DNA from: Polytrichum commune
Taxonomy: Eukaryota > Streptophyta > Polytrichopsida > Polytrichales > Polytrichaceae
Direction: 5' to 3'
DNA length: 64,000 nt
Assembly: GCA_950295325.1 (NCBI GenBank)
Contig: OX485804.1
Location: forward strand, 66,998,033-67,062,032
Shown: piece after piece, positions 31,500 through 41,854 of the stretch
Numbering within the stretch: position 1 is the stretch's first letter
Layout: each line of letters starts with the position of its first letter
Notes under the pieces: generated by a model
What the model saw: only the letters and a program-made list of their open reading frames with translations
Told to the model about the DNA's origin: nothing
Databases searched by the model: none
Made by a program: the position numbers and the translations under genes

Positions 31500-33401
31500 G
31501 TTCTTAAGGTTGCTCCCAAAGATAGCCGGCAGAGAGTGCCAATGTTCTTATATTTATTTACAGTGCAAGGTCTCATTTAAGCACTTAGATTCTAAGTTTG
31601 ATTCTGCTTGTTAATATGCTGCTCCTACAGGGTCTCTGTAGCGGCACCCCTACTGGACCAATGTTTTTATTTTTATTGTGATTTCAGGGTCTCTACTTCC
31701 AGTCTGAATTCGGGAGGGTTTCACAGATGGTTGTTTGTTCATATGCTGCTCCTATTGTCAATGTTTTTGGTTTAATTTTGGGTTCAGGGTCTCAATCTTG
31801 CTGTCTGAATTCGGGAGGGTTTTCCAAATGTTTGTTTGAGTCAGCTGGTTCATTGTTTGAGTCTTCTAGTTCATTGTTAGAGTCTCCTCCTAGAGGGTGC
31901 CGGCAGCTGCACAATTCTGGGCGCAATATTTCTGTCTGAATTCGGGAGGTTATTCAAGGTTTTATTTTGAGTTCATGATCTCAATGTTTATGAAATCAGT
32001 AGGGTATTCCAGAATTTTGTTTGAGTATGCTGGCTCATATACTGCGTCCAGAGGGTGCCTGCACATGCACCCTCTTTGGGCGAAAGTTTTTATTTTTTCT
32101 TAGAGACGAGTGTGGCATTCTTAAAGTCTGAATTCGGGAGTGTATTCCAAAATTATAGTTTGAGTGTGCTGGCTCATGTGCTCCTCCCAGAGGGTGCCGG
32201 CAGCGGCACCCCCTGTGGGCCAAATTTTTTCATTTGAATTCATGGGCGCAATCTTTCTGTCTGAATTCGGGAGGTTATTCAAGGTTCTATTTTGAGTTCA
32301 TGATCTCAATTTCTCTGAAATCGGTAGGGTATTCCAGAATTTTGTTTGAGTATGCTGCGTCGTTTGCTGCGTACGGAGGGTGCCGGCAGCGGCACCCTCT
32401 TTCGGCCAAAGTTTTTATTTTTTCTCAGAGGTGAGTGTGGCATTCTTAAAGTCTGAAATCGGGAGTGTATTTCAAAATTATAGATTGAGAATGCTGGCTC
32501 ATATACTGCGTCCAGAGGATGTCTGCACATGCACCCTCTTTGGGCGAAAGTTTTTATTTTTTCTCAGAGACGCGTGTGGCATTCTTAAAGTCTGAATTTG
32601 GGAGTGTATTTCAAAATTATAGTTTGAGTATGCTGGCTCATGTGCTCCTCCCAGAGGGTGCCGGCAGCGGCACCCCCTGTGGGCCAAATTTTTTCATTTG
32701 AATTCATGGGCGCAATCTTTCTGTCTGAATTCGGGAGGTTATTCAAGGTTCTATTTTGAGTTCATGATCTCAATTTCTCTGAAATTGGTAGGGTATTCCA
32801 GAATTTTGTTTGAGTATGCTGCGTCGTTTGCTGCATACGGAGGGTGCCGGCAGCGGCACCCTCTTTCGGCCACAGTTTTTATTTTTTCTCAGAGGTGAGT
32901 GTGGCATTCTTCTAGTCTCAATGCGGGAGTGTATTCCAGATTATAGTTTGAGTATGTTGGCTCTTGTGCTCTTCCCAGAGATGCCGGCAGCGGCACCCTC
33001 TTTGGGCGAAAGTTTTTACTTTTTCTCAGAGACGCGTGTGGCATTCTTAAAGTCTGAATTCGGGAGTGTATTCCAAAATTATAGTTTGAGTATGCTGGCT
33101 CATGTGCTCCTCCCAGAGGGTGCCGGCAGCGGCACCCCCTTTGGGCCAATTTTTTTCATTTGAATTCATGGGCGCAATCTTTCTGTCTGAATTCGGGAGG
33201 TTATTCAAGGTTCTATTTTGAGTTCATGATCTCAATTTCTCTGAAATCGGTAGGGTATTCCAGAATTTTGTTTGAGTATGCTGCATCGTTTGCTGCGTAC
33301 GGAGGGTGCCGGCAGCGGCACCCTCTTTCGGCCAAAGTTTTTATTTTTTCTCAGAGGTGAGTGTGGCATTCTTAAAGTCTCAATGCGGGAGTTTATTCCA
33401 T
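31500..33401. repeat. Gene-B intron tandem array with hairpin motif and ~463-bp higher-order period
   Basis: The basic unit (about 110-155 bp) has 'CTGAATTCGGGAG', 'TATTCCAAAATTATAGTTTGAGTATGCTGG', an inverted repeat GGGTGCCG-GCAG-CGGCACCC (8-bp stem, 4-nt loop) and 'TTTGGGC..AAGTTTTTATTTT'. Three subtypes recur in fixed order with a higher-order period of about 463 bp: the word TGAATTCATGGGCGCAATC occurs at 32234, 32698 and 33160. Sub-copies are nearly identical, so amplification is recent. Short open frames on both strands are by-products of the repeat. Confidence 0.93.
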
Positions 33402-36241
33402 TGTGAACCCTTTGAGTGGTCCACCACTCTGCGGGATCACTTTTAGTTAGAATGTTAGCATTAAAAGTTAGAATTGATAGGGAATTTAGGAAAAATTAGT
33501 TCATTTAGCATTTAGCCTAGAAGAAGGAAGGTCAAAATGAAACTAAGTAGTGCTAGAAGATAGCAAAGTAGAAAAAATGTGCTAGCTAGTAAAAACAACT
33601 AGCTAAGCAAATATTAGTAGATGCTAGTTATTAAGCAAATGTTAGTAGATGCTAGCTAAGCAAGTGTTAGTTTATTAGTTAGTGTGAGGCACACAAGACT
33701 ATTGGAGGTGTTTTACGTAAGAAGATAAAATCGGCGTGAAGAATTTTGAAGACAAAAAAGAAAGAGAGCAAGGGGGATACTTGCCCACTTGCCCCCTTGC
33801 CAACTCGATGGCGGAAAAATTAGAAAGATTTCTAAAGGTTTTTTATCGGAGCCACCTCGGCGAGAGGGTGGCAACCTCAACCGGGAAAACCCCCGAGCCA
33901 AAATTTCGGGAAAGGGTTTGAAAAATGGATCCGGTGGAGGAGGGGTCCAACCCTTATGTGAGAGGGTTTAAAAACCCCTCCTTCCACCTTGTAGCTCTCT
34001 CTCTTTCTCTAGTTTTTGGGCGAAGCCCTGCTTCAATGTAGTTAGGAAAAAATCCTTTAGCATGTATTCTCAATGGTCTAAAAGAAAGGCTTGAGAACCT
34101 CCTCTACTCTCTCTCTCCTAGTTAGGTTGTGTGTTTATTAACACACCAACAAAATTATTCCTTCTTTTGTAGAGGTAGGTTGGATGGTAGAGTTTTGAGT
34201 AGAGGCATTATAGACCTCATCTGCCAATGCCCTGAAGGCTTAGTTCAAAAGCTAGAACAAGATACTTATCATTTTTCTCTTAGAGAGATTTCATATAGCT
34301 ATCCATAGCCGTTTCCCATTTGTGATTTGGTTGAGATGACAATTAGTTATGGATTTTCAAAGATGGAGTAGAAAAACTGGGTGGTCTTGTGGGTAGCGGC
34401 TGCTGGATCAGACCTGCGAGCCCAATAGGAATTTTAATTCCAAGAAATTATATTTTTCCCAAGTAGAACTTTTGTGTAGCTTTCCAAAATGGCTTAGAAC
34501 ATTTGATTTGAGCATGATTTGAATTAGATATGAATTGTGCAAGATGGGACACATAGTTTGAGAACTTTTGGTTGACTGCTGCATTACAGAGGACCTGCTG
34601 GGTTCACTTCGGCTTACCTTTCTAATCACATATTTTTATCAAATACATCTTTTTAATATCTCTCCAGGGTCATATAGAACGTTTGATTTGACTAAGATTT
34701 GAATTAGATATGAATGGTTGAAGGCGAGATACATAGTTTAAGCCTTCTTGATTGACTGCTGTGTTACAAGGAGTCCGCTGAATTTCTATTAGCTTAACCT
34801 GCTGATGTCATAATTTTTTCTAGTTAGAGCTTGTTCATAGCTTTCCAATGGTATAAGGAAAGCCTAGATCCAAGTAGTAAGGAATGTGCTATGAATTTTT
34901 GAAGTTAGAAGGTAGATAGGTGGGTTGGAAGGGTCGGTTGAATCGACCTCACACTTCCAACCCTCATAACTTTTGCATTTCTTATCCGATTAGAGTGATT
35001 TTTAGATCATTGGAAAGATAATTTGGTGCACTAAGTATAAAAATTATGCTTAGGATTAAATTACAGGGCAGAATAACACTTTATATTTTGATTGTTAACT
35101 AAGGTACGCTTACTACCAAACTAGTTACAAAGAAGGAGGCAAGGTCGACGCTCGGAAAGTGGAGCAAGGAAGGAGGTAGCGGCTCGGCCTACATCAAGCC
35201 CAAATCAACCGAGGAAAATTGAGGTAAATTAACTAACCTTAAGCCTTCCATTTAGGATTGGAGGGAGCACGGCTAAGGTACGCATCTCTAAACCCACTCA
35301 CCTATCTCGTAAGGTCAAGTGGCTTGACCACTTGACCGCCAAGGGAGTACCCAATTCCATTGTTTTCGGGGCCCTTGGTATGTTTTGTGGTAGTAGCTTC
35401 ATTTATTAGCAAGTTTCGTGTGTGGTAAGTCGGATTAATCACCGATACGACCACTCTGAATGTTGTTGGTGGAAAGGTGGGGTTAATGACCCGCGAATCC
35501 ACTATTATGTTGTTGGCCCCATAGATTGGGAGTAATGGCCCCAATTTATGAAGATTGCGCAACAGGTTGAACCTACAGGTCGCCCGTCACCCTGGTCCCA
35601 TTGAGTTGCATTTCGTGGTCTATCCAGTGTAAACACATTTAACAATCAAAACATACAAAATAAATCGTAAACCCTTGTTGGCAAGAGACCCGAGGTAAGG
35701 GGTGATGCCTAATATGTTAATGTAGTAAGTTAGGACGTGCAAACAAAAGTAAGTAATTAAGAAGGAATTTGTGTGAAGGGTGGGACTTAGGCCAAGTTCC
35801 CCCGCTTAGAAAACTAAATAGAACTAAATAAAGAAATAGGAAGAATTGAATGGTCCATCAAATTGTCGTTATTCCGTTCGTTGAGTTAGGGTGGTATGAG
35901 TCACACCCGGTTGGGTGTATCAGAACCATCCCAATTCACAAATTAGGATTGCCTTGGTTTCAAGGCTGGTGCGTCTGCGCGTAGAATAGGTTGTAGGTTA
36001 AGGTTAGAACTAGATATGAAATTGGTTAGTGGAGTTTAAAGCCACACTGGTAAAAAACTAAGGCCTAACCTCCGGAGGTACTACGACGCATATTTAATCT
36101 CCCTTAAAAATCTAACTACTCACGTTATACACCTATCATCCGGGTTCGGCTTGGGCGCCTGCAAATGCAGGCCACCTTCACCGAAGGGCTTGTGTGATAC
36201 TTTTAGGCTCCCTCGAAAGGGGGTGGCCCAAAAGTACCACA
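33402..36241. mobile_element. 2.84-kb TG...CA insertion, probable solo LTR
   Basis: It interrupts a repeat unit: 'GTTTATTCCA' is followed by TGTGAACCC, and after AAAGTACCACA the unit resumes with TCCATATTATAGTTTGAG. The flanking duplication is TCCAT (33397-33401 and 36242-36246). I found no repeated ends inside it, no primer site and no coding, so a solo LTR is the simplest reading; a non-coding (LARD-type) element is the alternative. It holds an internal imperfect duplication of about 180 bp near 34490-34610 and 34675-34795 ('GATTTGAATTAGATATGAAT') and a CT-rich, TATA-like region near 33965-34015. Confidence 0.75.
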
Positions 36242-36246
36242 TCCAT

Positions 36247-36930
36247 ATTATAGTTTGAGTATGCAGGCTAATGTGCTCCTCTCAGAGGTACCCCCCCTGG
36301 ACCAATGTTTTTGTTTTTATTTTGATTTCAGGGTCTCTACTTCCAGTCTGAATTCGGGAGGGTTTGACAGATGACAAGTTTGAGTTTGCAGGTTTATATG
36401 TTGCTCCTCTTGGTAATGTTTTTGTTTTAATTTGGGTTCAGGGTCTCAATCTTGCTGTCTGAATTCGAGAGGGATTTCCAGATGAGGGTATTCAAGATTC
36501 TATTTGAGTTCAGAGTCTCATTTTTCCAGTCTGTATTCGGGAGTGTAATACAGATTGTAAGATTGGATCAGGGAGGAATGTCAAATTCTATGATTGAGTT
36601 TGCTGGTTCTATGGCTGCTACTAGAGGGAGACTAAACCCAGCCAATGTTTTCTTTTTATTTTGAGTACAGGGTCTATTTCTTCCAGTCTGAATACGGGAC
36701 AGTATTCAAGTTTTGAGTTTGATTTTGCGAATTCATAGCCTGCCTTTCTGGGGCAACGTTATTATTTATATTTTGAAATTCGGGTCCCATTCTTCCAGTC
36801 TGACTTCGGGAGGGTATTCCAGGTATTAGTTTGAGTATGCTAGCTCATTTGCTGCTCCTCTGGACCAATGGTTTTATTTTTATTTTAAGTTCCAGGTCTC
36901 ATTCTTGCAGTCCATATTTAACGGCTTGGT
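36247..36930. repeat. Gene-B intron tandem array, right of the insertion
   Basis: Units continue with 'CAGTCTGAATTCGGGAG' and 'GAGTTTGCAGG' but lack the G/C hairpin and are more diverged than those at 32000-33400. They end just before the acceptor of the methyltransferase-like exon. Confidence 0.8.
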
Positions 36931-36981
36931 TTTCTTGAATCAAAGGTTGGAGCTTCCAGGGAATTCTTTTTTTCAGGAAAG

Positions 36982-38272
36982 GTGTTGCACAAGCCTGCAG
37001 TGGACCTCATTATTGCAGAGTATCCCGATGGTTTGCATGTCCCAGGAGTCTCCGAATTTCCATGCCAAGTACCAAATTGGAATAAGCAGGTTCAGAACTT
37101 TGTCAAGTTGACCATTGGCTTCTGTCAAGGCTATCTTCACGACGACGGGGCACTCCTCCTTTTTTATCCTGATAGCGTGCAAATCAAGAAGGATGTTTTG
37201 AGCTTTCTCTACAACAACAATTTGGAGGTCAAGGAGGAATGGACCATCGTGAATTCTCTCCACCTCACTCATCCTGTGCATACCTCCAAGCGGGTCAGTA
37301 ATTTTAGACTATTTTCCTCTCTTCAAGCACTCCCTCCTTCATGACTTGAATCACATTCCTAACAATTTGGGGCCTATTTTTGATATGCAGACTCTGAAAT
37401 TCAAAGCGATAGTGCTCGTGCGATCTTTCTCCTCCCCTTTGGTTAGGCAACCGATTGAGCTTGTAATTTCTTCAAGTGATGAATTTGAGGATGTTGACCT
37501 TGCATGTGATGACGTGCTTTTCAACATTGTTACTGCTGATACTGCACTGAAGCGCAAGGACGGTGACACATTCTGGAGGGGCCCAAAGGAGAAGGCAGTG
37601 TCCCTGCTCCAGCTTCTTATCAGTGGCCTTAGCCCTCCAGGGGGTATTATATGTGATCTCACTGCAGGAATTGGTATGAGCAATTTGTTCAAAGCCAACA
37701 TTTGTTTTGCTTAGCTAAGTCTATCAACTACGACTAATTCATTTCTTTCGTTCTTCGTAGGTGCTTCGGTTCTTGCCGCGCAATCAACCAATAGGGCAAT
37801 AGTGGCACTTGAGGGTGACAAGGAATATTAATTGTACGAAGAAATTCTACAGCCACTTCAGGTTGCAGCTTCGGAGTTTCAGGGGATCGATCCAACCCAC
37901 TTTGTGGACCTTGACGACGACGAAGATACTCCTCTTCAACAGGGTGCAGTAAATTTATGTGAGTAAGTCTTTTGTCATCTTGAACTTATTTTCCGAATAT
38001 GTTGCATTTAATTTTCATGGGTCTAACAATCGTAAATTTTCTTTTCTTGCCGCAGTCTGATGGTTGCAGGCGGACGCTCCGTACACTACGGCTCGCCTCC
38101 TACATCTAACATGCGACTTCCCTGTTATGCAGAGGATATGGCAGTAGCTTATGCCAAAGACTCCTCCCATAGTTCTAGTGCCTCTTCTAGTCCACGTGTG
38201 AGATACGATCCTAGAGTACTGAGATTCATAGATCAAAGTGCTTCGGAGAGTGAGGATGAGTTTATTCCTTGA
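36982..38272 (+). pseudogene. Gene B, 3' part: divergent DNA methyltransferase-like domain
   Basis: Probable exons are 36982-37293, 37391-37673, 37761-37958 and 38070-38272 (TGA); the last junction is uncertain. An AAAG acceptor at 36981 keeps phase 0 with the exon ending at 31336. Motifs parallel gene A: VDLIIAEYPDG (EYPDG 37018-37032 at the DPPY position), YLHDDGALLLFYP, FWRGPKEKAVSLLQLLISGL, then ICDLTAGIG joined to ASVLAA by splicing, and RAIVALEGDKEY. Motif I is closer to the usual DPFAGSGTTAVAA than in gene A. A TAA at 37829-37831 directly follows DKEY and ends the frame, but homology to gene A resumes downstream (YAEDMAVAYAKD; 'RVRYDPRVLRFIDQSASESE'). With the TAG at 29774 this suggests a decaying copy. 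Confidence 0.65.
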
Positions 38273-38920
38273 ACTCCATTTTGTATTGGATTGTATTTTT
38301 TCTGGTTTTTTGATTTCCGGCGCAAGTCTCATACTTGCTCTTTTTTATTTCATATTCATATTTTAAACAAGCATTGCATTCTTCATTAATTACTGTTAAT
38401 CTTTTGATCATAAAAATGTGAAGATGTTTTAGATTTGCAAAGGAACAACCCACGATGCTCACCAAACACCTAAATCTACCATAATATGTACATTTTCATG
38501 GTGAGGATGTGTAACGTTGTCTAAGCATCCAACATGGGTGTTAGTTGTAGGTTGTCTATAATTGAACATTTTAAACCATTATCACTTTTGTAGAAAATAT
38601 CCAAACAATATGCTCTTTGTTGTATTTGAACCCTCTTCATCGTGTGAAACTAAAATTATACAAAATCAACACACATGATGACAAAGACTATGCTCATCAT
38701 TTGTACTGTCGATTTTCAATATACTCAACTCATCTAGAAATGTGCTTATATTAGTACATTACATGTAGAGAGTTATTTAACCTTATTGAATAGTGGAATA
38801 TAATACTATTGAAGTACGTTCACAATATATGCTAATGGAGAACTTGAGGAAATCGCCCACAAAAACATCCTAGAACTACACGTAGCCTGATGATTGTTGT
38901 TTTCAATCTATTAAATGTTA

Positions 38921-39262
38921 GCACTACACTAAAAATGATATTTAGTTTTTCATACACTATATACGAATGCATACAATAAATATCACTAACTCTATGAAAG
39001 TAATTAACATTAAATGTAAACTCATACACAAAATATCAACTATGGTAATATGTGGAATTTACATGCATAAATGTAGTGTTACTAAGGATATGGAAATTTT
39101 TTAACAATGCTAATAGGAGAAAGGAGGTGGCAGTAGGGAAGTTGGCGGCGCATTTATGTCTAACACTAATTATCAAAGAACTCAAAATTAGTGTTGAGCA
39201 AGATAGGGTGGTAACAACACTACATATAATGAAACACTAAATATCATATTTGGTGTACGTAC
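38921..39262. mobile_element. MITE-like inverted-repeat element
   Basis: The left end GCACTACACTAAAAATGATA and the right end (complement GTACGTACACCAAATATGAT) form imperfect terminal inverted repeats of about 25 bp, each continuing into ATTTAGT. The end motif ACACTAAATAT is shared with the element at 63103-63490. It has no coding. Target duplications are not clear. Confidence 0.5.
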
Positions 39263-41718
39263 ATATTTTGGAACCCATTTTTGTGAGTCTTGAGGTTGGC
39301 AACATTCTGTTGACCAATAAAATATTTTTGGTATGGTATTTTGATTTTGATTTCGTGACGTCAGCCCTATTTTAATATGTTACATTTGAAACATATACTA
39401 TAAGATAACAATGCAATCTTCCACGCCTATGGGATTTGTTAGTTTCTCGAACAATTCTTGGTTATTATGTCCACGGGAATGGGGTGCCTTTCCAAATATA
39501 GAATTCAAACTATCTCTAATTCCACGGAAATAGGCACTGGTTCTCCTATAATTACCCATCAAAATCTAACTTTTCCGCTCTCCAATCTCCGCTCTACGCT
39601 CTCCGCTCTCCGCTCTCCGCTCTACGCTCACATACTTGAGTTTCCCTGGTGGTACACATGGGAAAAGTGCGGTCAAAAGAACCGCAATGGGAAAACGACT
39701 ACGGTTCTTTTTTACCATGTTTTCTACTAGTGCGACAACCAAAAGGAGATTGTTTTTTTCTCACCTTCAATGCCCCTATTTAGGAAAGCCCCATCTCACA
39801 TTCACAGTGGGAACCCCCCGCCCCCCCCCCCTCTGCCATGGTGTTCTGGAGCATGTTCTTTTTTGTTACAAGAGTAGAAGATTGTTTGTACACAATTTAA
39901 GAGCCTTGTGCTTAACTGTAGTTCAGAGTATTTCTCTCGTAGGTTTTGCTTCTTGGTGTTTGGAGTAATGATGGAGTTATGATTTAGCAATTCATCAGTT
40001 TTGTTTGAATTTTCTGGGCTGATCAGATCACTGGAATATCAAAATTGCATCGATGTTGTGGTGGATGCTTAAGTGATAGCTGCTTAAAAGGTTGTTGCAA
40101 TTGTAGTGTACTGTGTATTTCAAAATCCATTTGGTGTGTTTCCTACAGTGTGCTCGAGTTTATGCATAAGTTTTGTGAGGAGAAGAGTTTAATATATAGT
40201 CTTAAGAGCTACAAGTATGCTTGTGTGTAGTCTAGTTTTTCTCTCTTGCTTCTGAGTCCCTTGGAATCAAAGTTCTTAGGTTGATGAAAATGCTTTCTGA
40301 TAGGTTTTAACCCATGGTAGAAATTTAAGCTGACGAAGACGAGTGGCATGGTTGCGTTTGTGCCGTATGATCTGTCTGAATATTGTGAATGTGAACAAGA
40401 AACCTACTAGTTGCCTAAAATGTTGGTGCAATAAGTTTGTCTCTCGAGTTTGCTCATTATAGGCATTTGGATTAGCACTAATATGTGGTGTTTGTTTGTG
40501 TGCAGTTCCTCTAGTTATTTGATCAGAGGCATTCCCTACACGTGCCTCTCTTGCCCCCAAACTCCAAGAAAGAGTTTGTGATGGGTTTTCAGAAGCTTTA
40601 CAAGAAAGACACATTGCCTTGTTCGCCTCGACAATACAAACATGATCGAATCACAAAGAATATCCTCGCGCAGTTCCTAAAGGCATTGAAGTACGTCTTT
40701 TGTTGTCAAGTGTGCTTCGACACATACAAGGATACCGAGATCCACAAGGACGACGTCCAGCTGCTGAATATCGAGAAGCAATAGCATCTTACCTATCTGG
40801 CGGCCCCACACCTTATCATTTGATCAGTGCCACAGGCCATGGCTGTCAACTGTACATACAAGTTCTATGCTTCCAACCATGGCTCAGTGTGCCACATACT
40901 TAAAAGCGCACTGAGATGTTTGCAGCCATGAAAATGTTGAAGAGAGAAGCTAAAAAAACAGGTCGCTGGGGAGTCTACGTAGCTGCGGATATGACATTGA
41001 CTTATTGCCTTTGAGCAAACCATCTTTACTTGTTTGAATGGAATCTCTGCATACATCCATTGTTCTCGTCCTGTTTTGCCTGTTGTGAACAAGAGTAAGT
41101 TAGATAAAGTCACTCTTATTTTGAATTTTGACTATTTTGTATTGTAGTTACTGGTTGCTATCAACAAAAGTTGGTGGTAAAGTTGAAGTTTCAGGCTGGG
41201 GTAGCTACATAGTGGAATTGGTTTTTCCTAAATTTGTATGACAAACAGCTCTGGATAAAAATTATCAAAGTGCATGCAATAATACATCTGAGATTTTGAA
41301 TTTGGAGTTTGCATGCCTTTTGTAGATGGGTCAAAGTTCATTATTAGGTGATGGGTGCCTCTCATATTGAACTACCTAGTATGCCATTTTTGGGCATATA
41401 GGGTTTGAAATGTTGTCCAACCTGGAAAAGGTAGTTAATATTTGCCACAAGCAAGAAAATATGCCTCCCTAATCGAGCCTTGTTGCCAAACCAGGTAGGT
41501 GCATAGACCCCTTCACCTTCTACTGAATACTAAAGCTTTCAAGCAAGTACTACAAGCCTTATTGACCTCCTACAAGTTTGAACCAGGGAAATACTCAAGG
41601 CTCCAAAAGAACACTAAACTCGAACAGGAATCAGAAATTTATTTCTGAAGCCGAAGCCCCATAGAGAAGTGCTCAAGTGAACTAGGGCTATAAGAAGTCT
41701 AGCTAAAAGGGTACTTAC
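39263..41718. other. Intergenic stretch with one weak open frame
   Basis: It holds a short tandem of CGCTCTC/CGCTCTA words at 39575-39628, a C-run near 39818-39830, and an open frame at 40542-40784 (80 codons, KKEFVMGFQKLYKKDTLPCS). The latter is preceded by a pyrimidine-rich acceptor-like TGTGTGCAG at 40497-40505 and could be an exon, but I recognise no family. The rest shows nothing. Confidence 0.35.
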
Positions 41719-41805
41719 CATCTCTCGAATTCATCTTGACCAATGTCTTCAAAATATTCAATGAGTGCTTCCGCAGGTGAGCTTCCCCCAAAAAGCTTGA
41801 AATGT
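41719..41805 (-). CDS. Candidate 3' exon of the minus-strand kinase gene
   Basis: On the minus strand a TCTGTGATAG acceptor is followed by 87 bp that reads HFKLFGGSSPAEALIEYFED in one frame and ends at a strong donor, AGATG|GTAAGT. This would extend the kinase beyond its stop at 41855-41857 if an intron is spliced between them (a weak donor AGGG|GTTTGC exists near 41880). A second frame is also open, so frame choice is uncertain. I recognise no family. Confidence 0.3.
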
Positions 41806-41854
41806 CTATCACAGAAACAAACCACAAAATTATATTTGACCCTTGAGTATTAAA

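Noticed and set aside
31727-33360. Many 60-117 codon frames with repeated 'GGYSRFYFEFMIS' sequences
   Set aside because: They are translations of the tandem repeat, occur on both strands, and have no splice or start logic.
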